A DNA stretch of 64,000 nt from assembly GCA_963730305.1 (NCBI GenBank), contig CAVSRB010000009.1, positions 62,001-126,000 on the forward strand, written 5' to 3'. This DNA is from CAMYMQ01 sp963730305 (GTDB taxonomy: Bacteria; Pseudomonadota; Alphaproteobacteria; Bin65). A model generated the notes under the pieces. That model searched no databases. It had not been told where the DNA came from and saw nothing but the letters and a program-made list of their open reading frames with translations. Positions 7,254 to 16,352 of this stretch are shown here, piece by piece. Positions within the stretch are counted from its first letter, which is position 1. Each line of letters starts with the position of its first letter. The position numbers and the translations under genes were made by a program.

Positions 7254-8618
7254 ATGTCCATTCCGTCGGCTGAAAACAACGAGCCCATCCGCGACAAGGC
7301 GCAGCTCGTCGCCTATCTGGAGGAGGGCTCCAAGCCCGCCGCCGACTGGCGCATCGGCACCGAGCACGAGAAGTTCGCCTTCACCTGGTCGGACAAGCGC
7401 CCGCTGCCCTACGAGGGCGACGCCGGCATCCGCGCCTTCCTGGAGGGGCTGACCGCGTTCGGCTGGGAGCCCGTCCGCGAGGGCGAGACCGTGATCGGCC
7501 TGCGCAAGGACGGCGCGTCGGTCAGCCTGGAGCCGGGCGGCCAGGTCGAGCTGTCGGGCGCGCCGCTGGAGACGATCCACCAGACCTGCGACGAGGTCCA
7601 CACCCACCTGGCCGAGGCGCGCCAGGTCACCGACCGGATGGGCGCCGGCCTGCTCGGCCTGGGCTTCAATCCCAAGTGGCGGCGCGAGGACATCCCGTGG
7701 ATGCCCAAGGGCCGCTACAAGATCATGCGCGAATACATGCCCAAGAAGGGCACGCTCGGCCTCGACATGATGCTGCGGACCTGCACCGTGCAGGTGAACC
7801 TCGACTTCGGCAGCGAAGCCGACATGGTCAAGAAGTTCCGGGTCGGCCTCGCGCTGCAGCCGGTGGCGACCGCGCTGTTCGCCAATTCGCCCTTCACCGA
7901 GGGCAAGCCCAACGGCTTCAAGAGCTTCCGCGCCACCATCTGGGCCAACACCGATCCCGACCGCGCCGGCATGCTGCCCTTCGTGTTCGAGGACGGCATG
8001 GGCTTCGAGCGCTGGGTCGACTACGTGCTCGACGTGCCGATGTATTTCGTCTACCGCGGCGGCCAGTATATCGACGCCTCGGGCCAGTCGTTCCGCGACT
8101 TCCTGGCCGGCAAGCTGCCCGCCTATCCGGGCGAGATCCCGACCATGAGCGACTGGGCCGACCACCTGACCACGGTGTTCCCCGAGGTCCGGCTCAAGAC
8201 CTTCCTCGAGATGCGCGGCGCCGACGGCGGCCCGTGGCGGAGCCTGTGCGCGCTGCCCGCCTTCTGGGTCGGCCTGCTCTACGACACCACCGCGCTCGAC
8301 GCCGCCTGGGACCTGGTCAAGGACTGGACCGAGCAGGAGCGCCACGACCTCCACCAGGCCGTCGCCACCCACGGCCTGCAGGCGCCGTTCCGCGGCGGCA
8401 CGGTGGCCGACGTCGCGCTCCGGGCGGTCGAGATCAGCCGGGCCGGGCTGGCCGCGCGCAAGCGGCTCGACCGCACCGGCAACGACGAGACCGGTTTCGT
8501 CAACGTGCTCCAGGAGCGCGCCTCCCGCGGCCTGACCCCCGCCGACTACCTGCTCGAGGACTTCGCCGCGAAGTGGGACGGCAACATCGACCGGCTCTAC
8601 GACGACTGCGCCTACTGA
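7254..8618 (+). CDS. gshA: Glutamate-cysteine ligase (GCS2 family)
   Basis: This enzyme makes gamma-glutamylcysteine, the first step of glutathione synthesis, in the cytoplasm with ATP. The 454-residue protein belongs to the plant/alphaproteobacterial GCS2 type: IGTEHEKFAF near residues 34-43, GGQVELSGAPL near 95, the MRTCTVQVNLDF-like strand (MLRTCTVQVNLD) near 173, and PFVFEDGMGFERWVDY near 243. ATG 7254 starts the conserved N-terminus; an upstream in-frame TTG would add a proline-rich leader with no ribosome binding site. It is probably cotranscribed with rsmE. Confidence 0.92.
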   Translation: MSIPSAENNEPIRDKAQLVAYLEEGSKPAADWRIGTEHEKFAFTWSDKRPLPYEGDAGIRAFLEGLTAFGWEPVREGETVIGLRKDGASVSLEPGGQVELSGAPLETIHQTCDEVHTHLAEARQVTDRMGAGLLGLGFNPKWRREDIPWMPKGRYKIMREYMPKKGTLGLDMMLRTCTVQVNLDFGSEADMVKKFRVGLALQPVATALFANSPFTEGKPNGFKSFRATIWANTDPDRAGMLPFVFEDGMGFERWVDYVLDVPMYFVYRGGQYIDASGQSFRDFLAGKLPAYPGEIPTMSDWADHLTTVFPEVRLKTFLEMRGADGGPWRSLCALPAFWVGLLYDTTALDAAWDLVKDWTEQERHDLHQAVATHGLQAPFRGGTVADVALRAVEISRAGLAARKRLDRTGNDETGFVNVLQERASRGLTPADYLLEDFAAKWDGNIDRLYDDCAY

Positions 8619-8680
8619 CCGGCCGCCGCCGCTCCGCTATCCTGCAGCCGTCGTCGAGGCGTTGAACGCGGAGGCCTGGC

Positions 8681-9616
8681 GTGACATCGCGCGCGGTCGA
8701 GCTGATCGGAGTGCCGACGGACATCGGCGCCGCCCACCGCGGCGCGTCCATGGGGCCCGACGCGCTGCGGGTCGCCGGCCTCGACCTGCGGCTCCGGAAC
8801 ATGGGCGTGGCGGTCGTCGATGCCGGCAACCTCGCCGGACCGCCCAGCCCGGAAGGCCCCGTCGTGGACGGCTACCGTCACCTGCCCGAGGCGGTGACGT
8901 GGTGCCGAGCGACGCAGGACGCGGTCTACCGCTCGCTCGCCGACGGCCGGCTGCCGGTCGTGATGGGCGGCGACCACACCATCGCCGTCGGCTCGATCGC
9001 CGCGGTCGCGCGCCATTGCGCGGAGCGGGAGCGGCCCTTCTCGGTGCTGTGGCTCGACGCCCACGCCGACTTCAACACGCCGGAGACCTCGCCGTCGGGC
9101 AACCTGCACGGCATGCCGGTCGCCATCCTGTGCGGCACCGGCCCCGCGCCACTGACCGAAATCGCCGACGCGGCGCCGATCGTCGATCCCGCCCAGGTGA
9201 TCCAGGTCGGCGTGCGGTCGGTCGACCACGTCGAGAAGCGGGCGGTCGTCGACAGTGGTCTGGTCGTCTACGACATGCGCCTGATCGACGAGCGCGGCAT
9301 GCGCGCGGTGATGGACGACGCGCTGGACGCGATCGCCAGCCGCGGTGGCCACCTGCATCTCAGTTTCGACGTCGATTTCCTCGATCCCGGCTTCGCGCCC
9401 GGCGTCGGCACCACCGTCATCGGCGGGCCGACCTACCGCGAGGCCCAGCTCTGCATGGAGATGATCCACGATTCGGGGCTGCTCGGGTCGCTCGACATCT
9501 GCGAGCTGAACCCGGCCCTCGACATCCGCAACCAGACGGCCGAAATCGTCGTCGAGCTCGTCGCGAGCCTGTTCGGCGAGCAGATCCTGAGCCGGACGAT
9601 GTCGTCCTTCGATTGA
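8681..9616 (+). CDS. rocF: Arginase
   Basis: A Mn-dependent ureohydrolase of 311 residues that converts arginine to ornithine and urea. The metal ligands are all present: GGDHT near residue 96, DAHADFN near 126 and SFDVDFLDP near 228. The active-site stretch SGNLHGMP follows the second motif. Agmatinase or formiminoglutamase are possible within the superfamily, but the next gene, ornithine aminotransferase, points to arginase. The start is GTG with GGAGG about 9 bases upstream. Together with rocD it forms an arginine-to-glutamate-semialdehyde route. Confidence 0.9.
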   Translation: MTSRAVELIGVPTDIGAAHRGASMGPDALRVAGLDLRLRNMGVAVVDAGNLAGPPSPEGPVVDGYRHLPEAVTWCRATQDAVYRSLADGRLPVVMGGDHTIAVGSIAAVARHCAERERPFSVLWLDAHADFNTPETSPSGNLHGMPVAILCGTGPAPLTEIADAAPIVDPAQVIQVGVRSVDHVEKRAVVDSGLVVYDMRLIDERGMRAVMDDALDAIASRGGHLHLSFDVDFLDPGFAPGVGTTVIGGPTYREAQLCMEMIHDSGLLGSLDICELNPALDIRNQTAEIVVELVASLFGEQILSRTMSSFD

Positions 9617-9644
9617 CGCGGCCGCGCAACGATTGGCACCCGAG

Positions 9645-10868
9645 ATGAGCGACACCCCCGATCCGACCCTCTCGACGACCCTGCGCCAGATCGAAGCCGA
9701 GCTGGGCGCGCACAACTACAATCCGCTCGACGTGGTGCTGACCCGGGGCGAGGGCGTCTGGGTGTGGGACATCGACGGCAACCGCTATCTCGACTGCCTG
9801 TCGGCCTACTCGGCGGTCAACCAGGGCCACTGCCATCCCAAGATCCGCGACGCGCTGGTCGAGCAGGCCGGGCGGCTCACCCTGACCTCGCGGGCCTTCC
9901 GCAACGACCAGCTCGCGCCCTTCTACCAGGAGATCTGCGCGCTCACGAACACCAGCAAGGTGCTGCCGATGAACAGCGGCGCCGAGGCGGTCGAGAGCGC
10001 GGTCAAGGCGGTCCGCAAGTGGGGCTACGAGGTCAAGGGGGTGCCCGCCGACCGCGCCGAGATCATCGTCTGCCGCAACAACTTCCACGGCCGCACCCTG
10101 ATGATCGTCGGCTTCAGCACCGACCCGTCGGCGCGCGGCGGCTTCGGGCCGTTCGCGCCCGGCTTCACGGTGATCCCGTTCGGCGACGCCGACGCGCTGG
10201 AAGCGGCGATCACGCCCAACACGGTCGGCTTCCTGGTCGAGCCGATCCAGGGCGAGGCCGGCGTCATCATCCCGCCCGACGGCTATCTCCGCGCCATCCG
10301 CGAGATCTGCACCCGCCACAACGTCATGCTGATCCTCGACGAGATCCAGACCGGCCTGGGCCGCACCGGCAAGCTGTTGGCCGAGGAGCACGAGGGGGTC
10401 GAGGCCGACCTGACCCTGGTCGGCAAGGCGCTGTCCGGCGGCTTCTACCCGGTCTCCGCGGTGCTCTCGAATTCCGAGGTCCTCGGCGTGCTCAATCCCG
10501 GCGAGCACGGCAGCACCTTCGGCGGCAACCCGCTGGCCTGCGCGGTGGCGCGCGCGGCGCTGCGCGTGCTGGTCGAGGAGGGCATGATCGAGAACGCGGC
10601 GGCGATGGGCGCCTACTTCCTCGACCGGTTGCGCGCCATCCGCAGCCCCGCGGTCAAGGAGGTGCGCGGGCGCGGCCTGCTGATCGCGGTCGAGCTGGAT
10701 CCGGCGGCCGGGGGCGCCCGCCGCTATTGCGAGGCGCTCAAGGATGCCGGTCTCCTGTGCAAGGAGACCCACGTCCACACCATCCGCTTCGCGCCGCCGC
10801 TCGTCATCACCCGCGACCAGGTCGACTGGGCGATGGCGCGGATCGAGCCGGTGCTGGCGGCCGCCTAG
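9645..10868 (+). CDS. rocD: Ornithine aminotransferase
   Basis: A PLP enzyme (407 residues) that moves the delta-amino group of ornithine to 2-oxoglutarate, giving glutamate semialdehyde. Class III aminotransferase features: MNSGAEAVESAVKAVRKW near residue 107, FHGRT near 147, LILDEIQTGLGRTG near 225-238 and the Schiff-base Lys in LVGKALSGGFYPVSA (K261). The NYNPLDVVL and SAYSAVNQGHCHP stretches are typical of ornithine rather than acetylornithine aminotransferases. It starts 28 bases after rocF, so the pair is an operon. ATG 9645 has CCGAG just upstream; an in-frame TTG at 9633 is less likely. Confidence 0.92.
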   Translation: MSDTPDPTLSTTLRQIEAELGAHNYNPLDVVLTRGEGVWVWDIDGNRYLDCLSAYSAVNQGHCHPKIRDALVEQAGRLTLTSRAFRNDQLAPFYQEICALTNTSKVLPMNSGAEAVESAVKAVRKWGYEVKGVPADRAEIIVCRNNFHGRTLMIVGFSTDPSARGGFGPFAPGFTVIPFGDADALEAAITPNTVGFLVEPIQGEAGVIIPPDGYLRAIREICTRHNVMLILDEIQTGLGRTGKLLAEEHEGVEADLTLVGKALSGGFYPVSAVLSNSEVLGVLNPGEHGSTFGGNPLACAVARAALRVLVEEGMIENAAAMGAYFLDRLRAIRSPAVKEVRGRGLLIAVELDPAAGGARRYCEALKDAGLLCKETHVHTIRFAPPLVITRDQVDWAMARIEPVLAAA

Positions 10869-10980
10869 CGCGACGGATCGGCGCACGTGATCCGTTCGAT
10901 CTCCGGGACCGCGCTGGCGGGGGTTTCGGTTTCGATACCGTTCCACTCGCAATCCGCTATCCTACGCGGGTTCCGAGGCG

Positions 10981-12903
10981 ATGGACGGCCGGAGCAAGGA
11001 GCCCAAGGATTTCCGCCACACGCCGATGAATGAACAGACCAACCGCCCGACGCCGGTCGCCGCCAAGGCACAGCGGACCTGGCGCCTGACCGTCACCCTG
11101 ATCGCGACCTTCGGCACGCTGATGGTGGTCGGCATGCTGGTCGTGCTCGGGGTCAGCCTGTGGATGGCGGCGGTCAACACCTCGACCCTGCTGCGCGACA
11201 AGGCGGATTCGGTCATCAACATGCTCGAGGTCCAGGTCGCCGAGCATCTGGCGCCGGCCCCGGACGCGCTGACCTTCATGGCCAAGCAGGTCGACAGCGG
11301 CGTGCTCGACATCGACGACGCCGCGGCGGTGCGCTCGACCTTCGTCGGCGCGCTGGCGGCCGCGCCGCAGATCATGGGCATCGGCCTGGTCCGTCCGGAT
11401 TTCACCGGCCTGTTCGTCGGCCGCACGCCGACCGGCCTGCGCTTCGGCACGCCCGACTTCCGCAACGATCCGCTGGTGCGCTCATCGATCCCGGCGCTCG
11501 CGAACGCGACGACGCCGAGCTGGTCGGCGCCGGTGTGGCGCGCCCTGTTCGTCGACACGCTGCTGGTCGCGCGCCTGCCGCTGCGCAAGGGCGGCAAGGT
11601 GATCGGCGGTATCGTCTCCCTGGTCCGGGTCCGCGACCTGTCGAGCTACCTCAACAAGATCGGCGAGCGCACCGGCGCGACGCCCTTCATCCTCTATGGC
11701 CGCAACCGGGTGCTGGCCCACCGCAACTTGCTCGCCGGGTTCAAGGGCTCGGTCAAGGCGCCGCTGCCGGCGCTGAACCAGATCGGCGACCCGGTGATCG
11801 CCCATATCTGGGACCCCAAGTATCGCGAGCCGTCCGCGCTGGTGTCGCGGCCGCCGGTGTCGAACCACATCGTCGACATCGACGGGGTCGGCCACCTGGT
11901 CTTCTACAAGTCGGTGACCGGCTTCGGACCGGAGCCTTGGATCATCGGCGTCCACGTCAAGGCGCGGGTGTTCGGCGACAGCCTGATCCGGCTGGCGATC
12001 GCCGGGGGCGTCGGCCTGGTCGCGGTGATCCTGGCGATCGTGATGGCCTGGCTGATCGGCCGCCGGATCGCCAGCCCCGTGCGGCGGCTGGCCGACGCGG
12101 CGCACTTGGTCGGCGACTTCCGGCTCGACTCGGTCTCCCCGCTGCCCAACAGCGGCATCCGCGAGATCAACGACCAGTCGACCGCGTTCAACTCGATGGT
12201 CAACGGCCTGCGCTGGTTCGGCGCCTACGTGCCCAAGGGACTGGTCCGCCAGTTGCTGCAGGGCGATGGCGGCGCCGCGATCGAATCGGACAGCCGCAAC
12301 CTGACCGTGATGTTCACCGACATCGCCGGCTTCTCGACCTATTCGGAGGACCGGCCGGCGCACGAGGTCGCCGCCTTCCTCAACGAGCATTTCGGCATCG
12401 TCACCGACTGTATCGAGGCGGAAGGCGGCACCGTCGACAAGTTCATCGGCGACAGCGTGATGGCCTTCTGGGGCGCGCCCGACAAGCAGAAGGACCGGGC
12501 GGTGCGCGCCTGCCGCGCGGCGCTGGCGATCCGCGCCGCGATCGGGCAGGAGAACGCCAAGCGCGCCGCCGCGGGCAAGGCGCCGGTGCGGATGCGCATC
12601 GGCATCCACAGCGGCCACGCCACCGTCGGCAACATCGGCAGCCCCGACCGGCTCAACTACACCGCCATCGGCGACATGGTGAACGTCGCCCAGCGCATGG
12701 AGCAACTCGGCAAGGATCTGGTGCCCGACGGCGAGGTGACCATCCTTCTCACCGAAGCGACCCACGCCGACCTTGGCGACGGCTTCGAGGTCCGCTCGCG
12801 CGGCCGCCACGCGGTCAAGGGACGCGAGGAGGAGGTCGAGGTGTTCGAGCTGGTGGCGGGCCCGGTGACGGCGCCGCCCGCCCCCGCTACCACTTCAGCG
12901 TGA
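10981..12903 (+). CDS. Membrane class III adenylate/guanylate cyclase with Cache-like sensor and HAMP
   Basis: A 640-residue receptor cyclase. A transmembrane helix at ~36-60 leads to a periplasmic region of about 260 residues that looks Cache-like (sensor strands ending with a YGRNRVLAHRNLL motif). A second helix at ~335-360 runs into HAMP (IGRRIASPVRRLADAA), and a class III catalytic domain starts near 440. Metal-binding Asp residues sit in LTVMFTDIAGFS and FIGDSVMAFWG; DKFIGD has the Lys typical of adenylate cyclases, and LNYTAIGDMVNVAQRME is the transition-state region. Product is probably cAMP, not proven. Its last 17 bases overlap the convergent protease gene. The ligand is unknown; the arginine operon just upstream is only suggestive. 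Confidence 0.85.
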   Translation: MDGRSKEPKDFRHTPMNEQTNRPTPVAAKAQRTWRLTVTLIATFGTLMVVGMLVVLGVSLWMAAVNTSTLLRDKADSVINMLEVQVAEHLAPAPDALTFMAKQVDSGVLDIDDAAAVRSTFVGALAAAPQIMGIGLVRPDFTGLFVGRTPTGLRFGTPDFRNDPLVRSSIPALANATTPSWSAPVWRALFVDTLLVARLPLRKGGKVIGGIVSLVRVRDLSSYLNKIGERTGATPFILYGRNRVLAHRNLLAGFKGSVKAPLPALNQIGDPVIAHIWDPKYREPSALVSRPPVSNHIVDIDGVGHLVFYKSVTGFGPEPWIIGVHVKARVFGDSLIRLAIAGGVGLVAVILAIVMAWLIGRRIASPVRRLADAAHLVGDFRLDSVSPLPNSGIREINDQSTAFNSMVNGLRWFGAYVPKGLVRQLLQGDGGAAIESDSRNLTVMFTDIAGFSTYSEDRPAHEVAAFLNEHFGIVTDCIEAEGGTVDKFIGDSVMAFWGAPDKQKDRAVRACRAALAIRAAIGQENAKRAAAGKAPVRMRIGIHSGHATVGNIGSPDRLNYTAIGDMVNVAQRMEQLGKDLVPDGEVTILLTEATHADLGDGFEVRSRGRHAVKGREEEVEVFELVAGPVTAPPAPATTSA

Positions 12904-13606
12904 GCCGGTCGCCGTCCACCGCGTAGCCGCGGAAGCGGCGCAGCGCGCTCATGCCCAGCACCGAGATGTTCGAGGGCGCGCGCGAGACCAGCACCGGCAC
13001 GTTCGAGAACTTGGCGTCGCCGATCTCCAGCTTGCCGATCGTCGTGCGCCCCGCCATCACCACGCCGTTGCCGGTGTGGACGCGGACGTCGTAGGTCAGC
13101 CGGTCGGGATAGATGCCCACCTTGCGCGCGTCGCTCTGGCGCAGCACCGTGGTCGTCGCGCCGGTGTCGACCAGCAGGTTCAGCCGCGCGCCGTCGAGCC
13201 AGGCGGTGACGTAGAAATGGCCGTCTCGGGCGCGGAACACGGTCACGCTGCGCTCGGTCCGGATCTCGTGCTTCGGATTGACCTCGCCGGCGACGCGGTG
13301 CCACATCGTCATCAGCTCGGTGCGGTAGACGTAGCCGGCGACCAGGATGAAGCCGAGCAGCCCCCAGGCGAGCAGGCTCTTGATCGCGGTCCAGATCCGG
13401 GTCCGGCCGCCGAGCAGCATGGCGCTGCTCAGCGCCACCGCCAGGATGCCGATGTAGAGCAGATAGGGGCCTTCCTGGCTCCAGGAGAAGCTCTCCTGGT
13501 ATTCCGAGATCAGCCAGCCGGCCAGCCCGCCGATCGCCGCGGCGACCAGCAGGATGACCCAGAGGGCGCCGGTGCCCCGCCGGTGATCCCGACGCTCGTC
13601 GCTCAA
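12887..13606 (-). CDS. TIGR02281-type clan AA (retropepsin-like) aspartic protease, membrane-anchored
   Basis: A 239-residue protein with three N-terminal hydrophobic helices (about residues 12-30, 42-62 and 68-88), followed by a periplasmic retropepsin-like domain. The domain has NLLVDTGATTTVLRQSDA, the DTG catalytic Asp motif flanked as in TIGR02281 proteins, and the later VLGMSALRRF strand. Such proteins act as single-domain homodimeric aspartic proteases; substrates are unknown. I chose TTG at 13606: it overlaps the tldD stop as TTGA, the kind of coupling seen in tight operons, and no ATG precedes the first helix. The gene end overlaps the convergent cyclase gene by 17 bases. Confidence 0.8.
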   Translation of the reverse strand: MSDERRDHRRGTGALWVILLVAAAIGGLAGWLISEYQESFSWSQEGPYLLYIGILAVALSSAMLLGGRTRIWTAIKSLLAWGLLGFILVAGYVYRTELMTMWHRVAGEVNPKHEIRTERSVTVFRARDGHFYVTAWLDGARLNLLVDTGATTTVLRQSDARKVGIYPDRLTYDVRVHTGNGVVMAGRTTIGKLEIGDAKFSNVPVLVSRAPSNISVLGMSALRRFRGYAVDGDRLTLKW

Positions 13607-15036
13607 GCCTCGGTGCCTCCGACCGTCAGCGCGCTGACCAGCATGCTCGGCTGGCCGACGCCGACCGGCACGCCCTGGCCGGCCTTGCCGCAGGTGCCGA
13701 TGCCGGGGTCGAGCGCCATGTCGTTGCCGATCATGGTCACCCGGGTCAGCACGTCGGGGCCGTTGCCGATCAGGGTCGCGCCCTTGACCGGTGCGCCGAC
13801 CTTGCCGTTCTCGATCTTGTAGGCCTCGGTGCAGGAGAAGGTGAACTTGCCGTTGGTGATGTCGACCTGGCCGCCGCCGAAGTTGACGGCGTAGAGCCCC
13901 CTGTCGACCGAGGCGACGATCTCCTCGGGGTCCTTGTCGCCGGCCAGCATGTAGGTGTTGGTCATGCGCGGCATCGGGCTGTGCGCGAAGCTCTCGCGGC
14001 GGCCGTTGCCGGTCGGCGCCATGCCCATCAGCCGGGCGTTCTGGCGGTCCTGCATGTAGCCCTTGAGGATGCCGTCCTCGATCAGCACCGTGCGCTCGGT
14101 CGGCGTGCCCTCGTCGTCGATGGTCAGCGAGCCGCGCCGGTCGGTGAGCGTGCCGTCGTCGACCACCGTGACGCCGGGGGCGGCGACCCGCTCGCCCATC
14201 AGCCCGGCGAAGGCGGAGGTCTTCTTGCGGTTGAAGTCGCCCTCCAAGCCGTGGCCGACCGCCTCGTGCAGCAGCACGCCGGGCCAGCCCGGGCCGAGCA
14301 CGACCGGCATCTCGCCGGCCGGCGCCGGCACCGACTCGAGATTGACCAGCGCCTGGCGCAGCGCCTCGTCGACCTGGGCCTGCCATTGGTCGGGCGTGAT
14401 CCAGCGGTCGTAGGCCTCGCGGCCGCCGACCCCGTGGGAGCCGGTCTCCTGGCGGCCGTCCTGCTCGACCACGACCTGGACGTTCAAGCGGACCAGCGGG
14501 CGGATGTCGGCGGCGCGCTCGCCGTCGGCGCGCAGGATCTCGACCGCCTGCCACTCGCCGGTCAGCGAGGCGCTGACCTGGCGGACGCGCGGGTCGCGGC
14601 CGCGGGCGTAGGCGTCGATGTCGGCGAGCAGCGCGACCTTGCGCTCGAACGGCAGCTCCGACAGCGGGTTGACCTCGCCGTAGAGCGTCGCGTTGGTCTT
14701 GCGCGGGCCGAGCGCCATGGTGCCGCCGTGGCCGGCGTGCACCGCCTTGACCGTCTCCGCGGCGCGCTTGATCGCGTCCTCGGACAGGTCGGCGGCGTGG
14801 GCGTAGCCCGACGCCTCGCCGGCGATCGAGCGCAGGCCGAAGCCCTGGGCCTCGTTGAAGGACGCGGTGCGGAGCCGGCCGTCGTCGAAGACGAAGCCCT
14901 CCGACTGGACGTATTCGAGGAACAGCTCGCCGTCGTCGGCGCCGGCGAGCGCGTCTCCCACGATCCGCTCGATCCGGCCGCGGTCGAGGCCGGCCTTGGT
15001 GAAGAACAGGTTTTCCACGGTGGCGATGTCGGTCAC
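13603..15036 (-). CDS. tldD: Metalloprotease TldD
   Basis: TldD pairs with TldE/PmbA to degrade unfolded or RiPP-type peptides in the cytoplasm. The 477-residue protein shows the TldD metal motif: HEAVGHGLEGDFNRK (HExxxH, about residues 258-272), with the downstream Cys ligand region FTFSCTEAYKIENGKVG near 398. The N-terminus (FLEYVQSEGFVFDDGRL) and AQGFGLR are typical. The partner tldE is not in the window, which is usual because the two genes are often unlinked. It is divergent from the aa3 oxidase operon, an order conserved in many alphaproteobacteria, and is coupled to the retropepsin gene downstream. Confidence 0.93.
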   Translation of the reverse strand: MTDIATVENLFFTKAGLDRGRIERIVGDALAGADDGELFLEYVQSEGFVFDDGRLRTASFNEAQGFGLRSIAGEASGYAHAADLSEDAIKRAAETVKAVHAGHGGTMALGPRKTNATLYGEVNPLSELPFERKVALLADIDAYARGRDPRVRQVSASLTGEWQAVEILRADGERAADIRPLVRLNVQVVVEQDGRQETGSHGVGGREAYDRWITPDQWQAQVDEALRQALVNLESVPAPAGEMPVVLGPGWPGVLLHEAVGHGLEGDFNRKKTSAFAGLMGERVAAPGVTVVDDGTLTDRRGSLTIDDEGTPTERTVLIEDGILKGYMQDRQNARLMGMAPTGNGRRESFAHSPMPRMTNTYMLAGDKDPEEIVASVDRGLYAVNFGGGQVDITNGKFTFSCTEAYKIENGKVGAPVKGATLIGNGPDVLTRVTMIGNDMALDPGIGTCGKAGQGVPVGVGQPSMLVSALTVGGTEA

Positions 15037-15216
15037 GGAACCCTCGGCTCGGTCGGCGCTGGCGGCGTTGGCAGTCGTCGCCTTCTATCTAGTTTGCCGG
15101 GCGCGTCGATCCAAGCGCTCATCGGTCCGCCGGGGCGGGCCGACCGCGGGTGCGGGCACGCCCGTCCGGGTCGCGCGCAATCGTCCCGAAATGCCCAGAA
15201 TACCCGGAATTCTGGC

Positions 15217-15243
15217 ATTTATGCGACAGTAAGTCGCATAAAT
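15217..15243. promoter_or_regulatory. 11-bp perfect inverted repeat in the tldD / cox divergent promoter region
   Basis: Within the 353-base gap between tldD and ctaC, ATTTATGCGAC (15217-15227) and GTCGCATAAAT (15233-15243) form a perfect inverted repeat around a 5-base AGTAA spacer. It lies 146 bases before ctaC. The inner half-sites GCGAC-N5-GTCGC fit the general RegA/PrrA/RegR redox-response-regulator pattern (GCGRC-Nx-GNCGC), which controls terminal oxidases in related bacteria. There is no T-run, so it is not a terminator. The binding protein is inferred; the palindrome itself is certain. I see no gene in the rest of the gap. Confidence 0.6.
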
Positions 15244-15389
15244 CCGTCTGGTAAAGCACTGTGGTCAAAGTATCTTCGCCGTCAGGTCCAATCCGGCCCG
15301 TCCGCCCTGTGCGCGGCGGTCGGGATCGGGGGTCATCGTGACGACCGCGCCCTGCCGGGCCCGGCGACGAACTACGGGACGAAATCGGA

Positions 15390-16346
15390 ATGTCTTTGGC
15401 CAAAGCAATCGGGACGGGGGCCGCACGCCTGCTCGGCTCAATTCTCGCCTTCTCGCTCATCGGTGCCGGAACCGCCCTGGCCGACGGCCGGCCCCACGAT
15501 TGGGAGATGGGGCTCCAGAAAGCGGCGACGCCGCTGATGGACCGGGTGACGAGCTTCCACAACCTGCTGCTGATCATCATCAGCCTGATCGTGCTGTTCG
15601 TGCTCGGGCTGCTGATCTGGGTGATGATCCGCTACCGGGAGAGCCGCAACCCGACGCCGTCGAGCGTGACCCACAACACGCTGCTCGAGGTGGTGTGGAC
15701 GGTGGTGCCGGTGCTGATCCTGGTGGTCATCGCGGTGCCGTCCTTCCGGCTGCTCTACTACAGCGACAAGGCGCCGGCGCTGACCCCGGCGCAGAAGAAG
15801 GCCGGCCAGAAGTTCGTGTGGATCAAGGTGACCGGCCACCAGTGGTACTGGACCTATGACTTCGACGGCCCGCAGGGCGGCCGGTTCCGGTTCGAGAGCC
15901 GGATCGCGTGCAAGACGAAGGCGGACTGCGACGCGGCGCCGAAGACGGACGGCCGCAAGCCGATCCGCCTGCTCGACACCGACAACCCGGTGGTCGTGCC
16001 GGTCGGCACCACGGTGCGGGTCCAGGTCACCTCGGCCGACGTCATCCACTCGTGGGCGATGCCGTCCGGCGGGACCAAGATCGACGCCGTGCCCGGCCGC
16101 CTGAACGAGACCTGGCTGCGCTTCCACAAGAAGGGCTGGTACTACGGCCAGTGCTCGGAGCTGTGCGGCGCGCAGCACGCGTTCATGCCGATCGCCGTGC
16201 ACGTGGTCTCCGCGGCCGACTACAAGAAGTGGCTGGAGACCGCCTGGCAGAAGGCGAAGAAGGAAGACGTGGGTTGGAGCATCGTCGAGGAGCCGAAGAA
16301 GACCTCGATGCTCGAGACCAAGCCGACCAAGACGATTAAGCGCTAG
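15390..16346 (+). CDS. ctaC: Cytochrome c oxidase subunit II (aa3 type)
   Basis: Subunit II takes electrons from cytochrome c through its CuA centre. The 318-residue protein has a signal peptide (cleavage near residue 31), two transmembrane helices (~58-82 and ~100-122) and a periplasmic cupredoxin domain. The CuA ligands are visible: the His in VIHSWAMPS and the cluster GQCSELCGAQHAFMP near residues 253-267. The aromatic HQWYWTYDF patch carries electrons in. The C-terminal tail is Lys-rich. There is no fused cytochrome c domain. It heads the operon ctaC-D-B-coxF-ctaG-ctaE-DUF983-surf1. Confidence 0.95.
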   Translation: MSLAKAIGTGAARLLGSILAFSLIGAGTALADGRPHDWEMGLQKAATPLMDRVTSFHNLLLIIISLIVLFVLGLLIWVMIRYRESRNPTPSSVTHNTLLEVVWTVVPVLILVVIAVPSFRLLYYSDKAPALTPAQKKAGQKFVWIKVTGHQWYWTYDFDGPQGGRFRFESRIACKTKADCDAAPKTDGRKPIRLLDTDNPVVVPVGTTVRVQVTSADVIHSWAMPSGGTKIDAVPGRLNETWLRFHKKGWYYGQCSELCGAQHAFMPIAVHVVSAADYKKWLETAWQKAKKEDVGWSIVEEPKKTSMLETKPTKTIKR

Positions 16347-16352
16347 CCGGCC

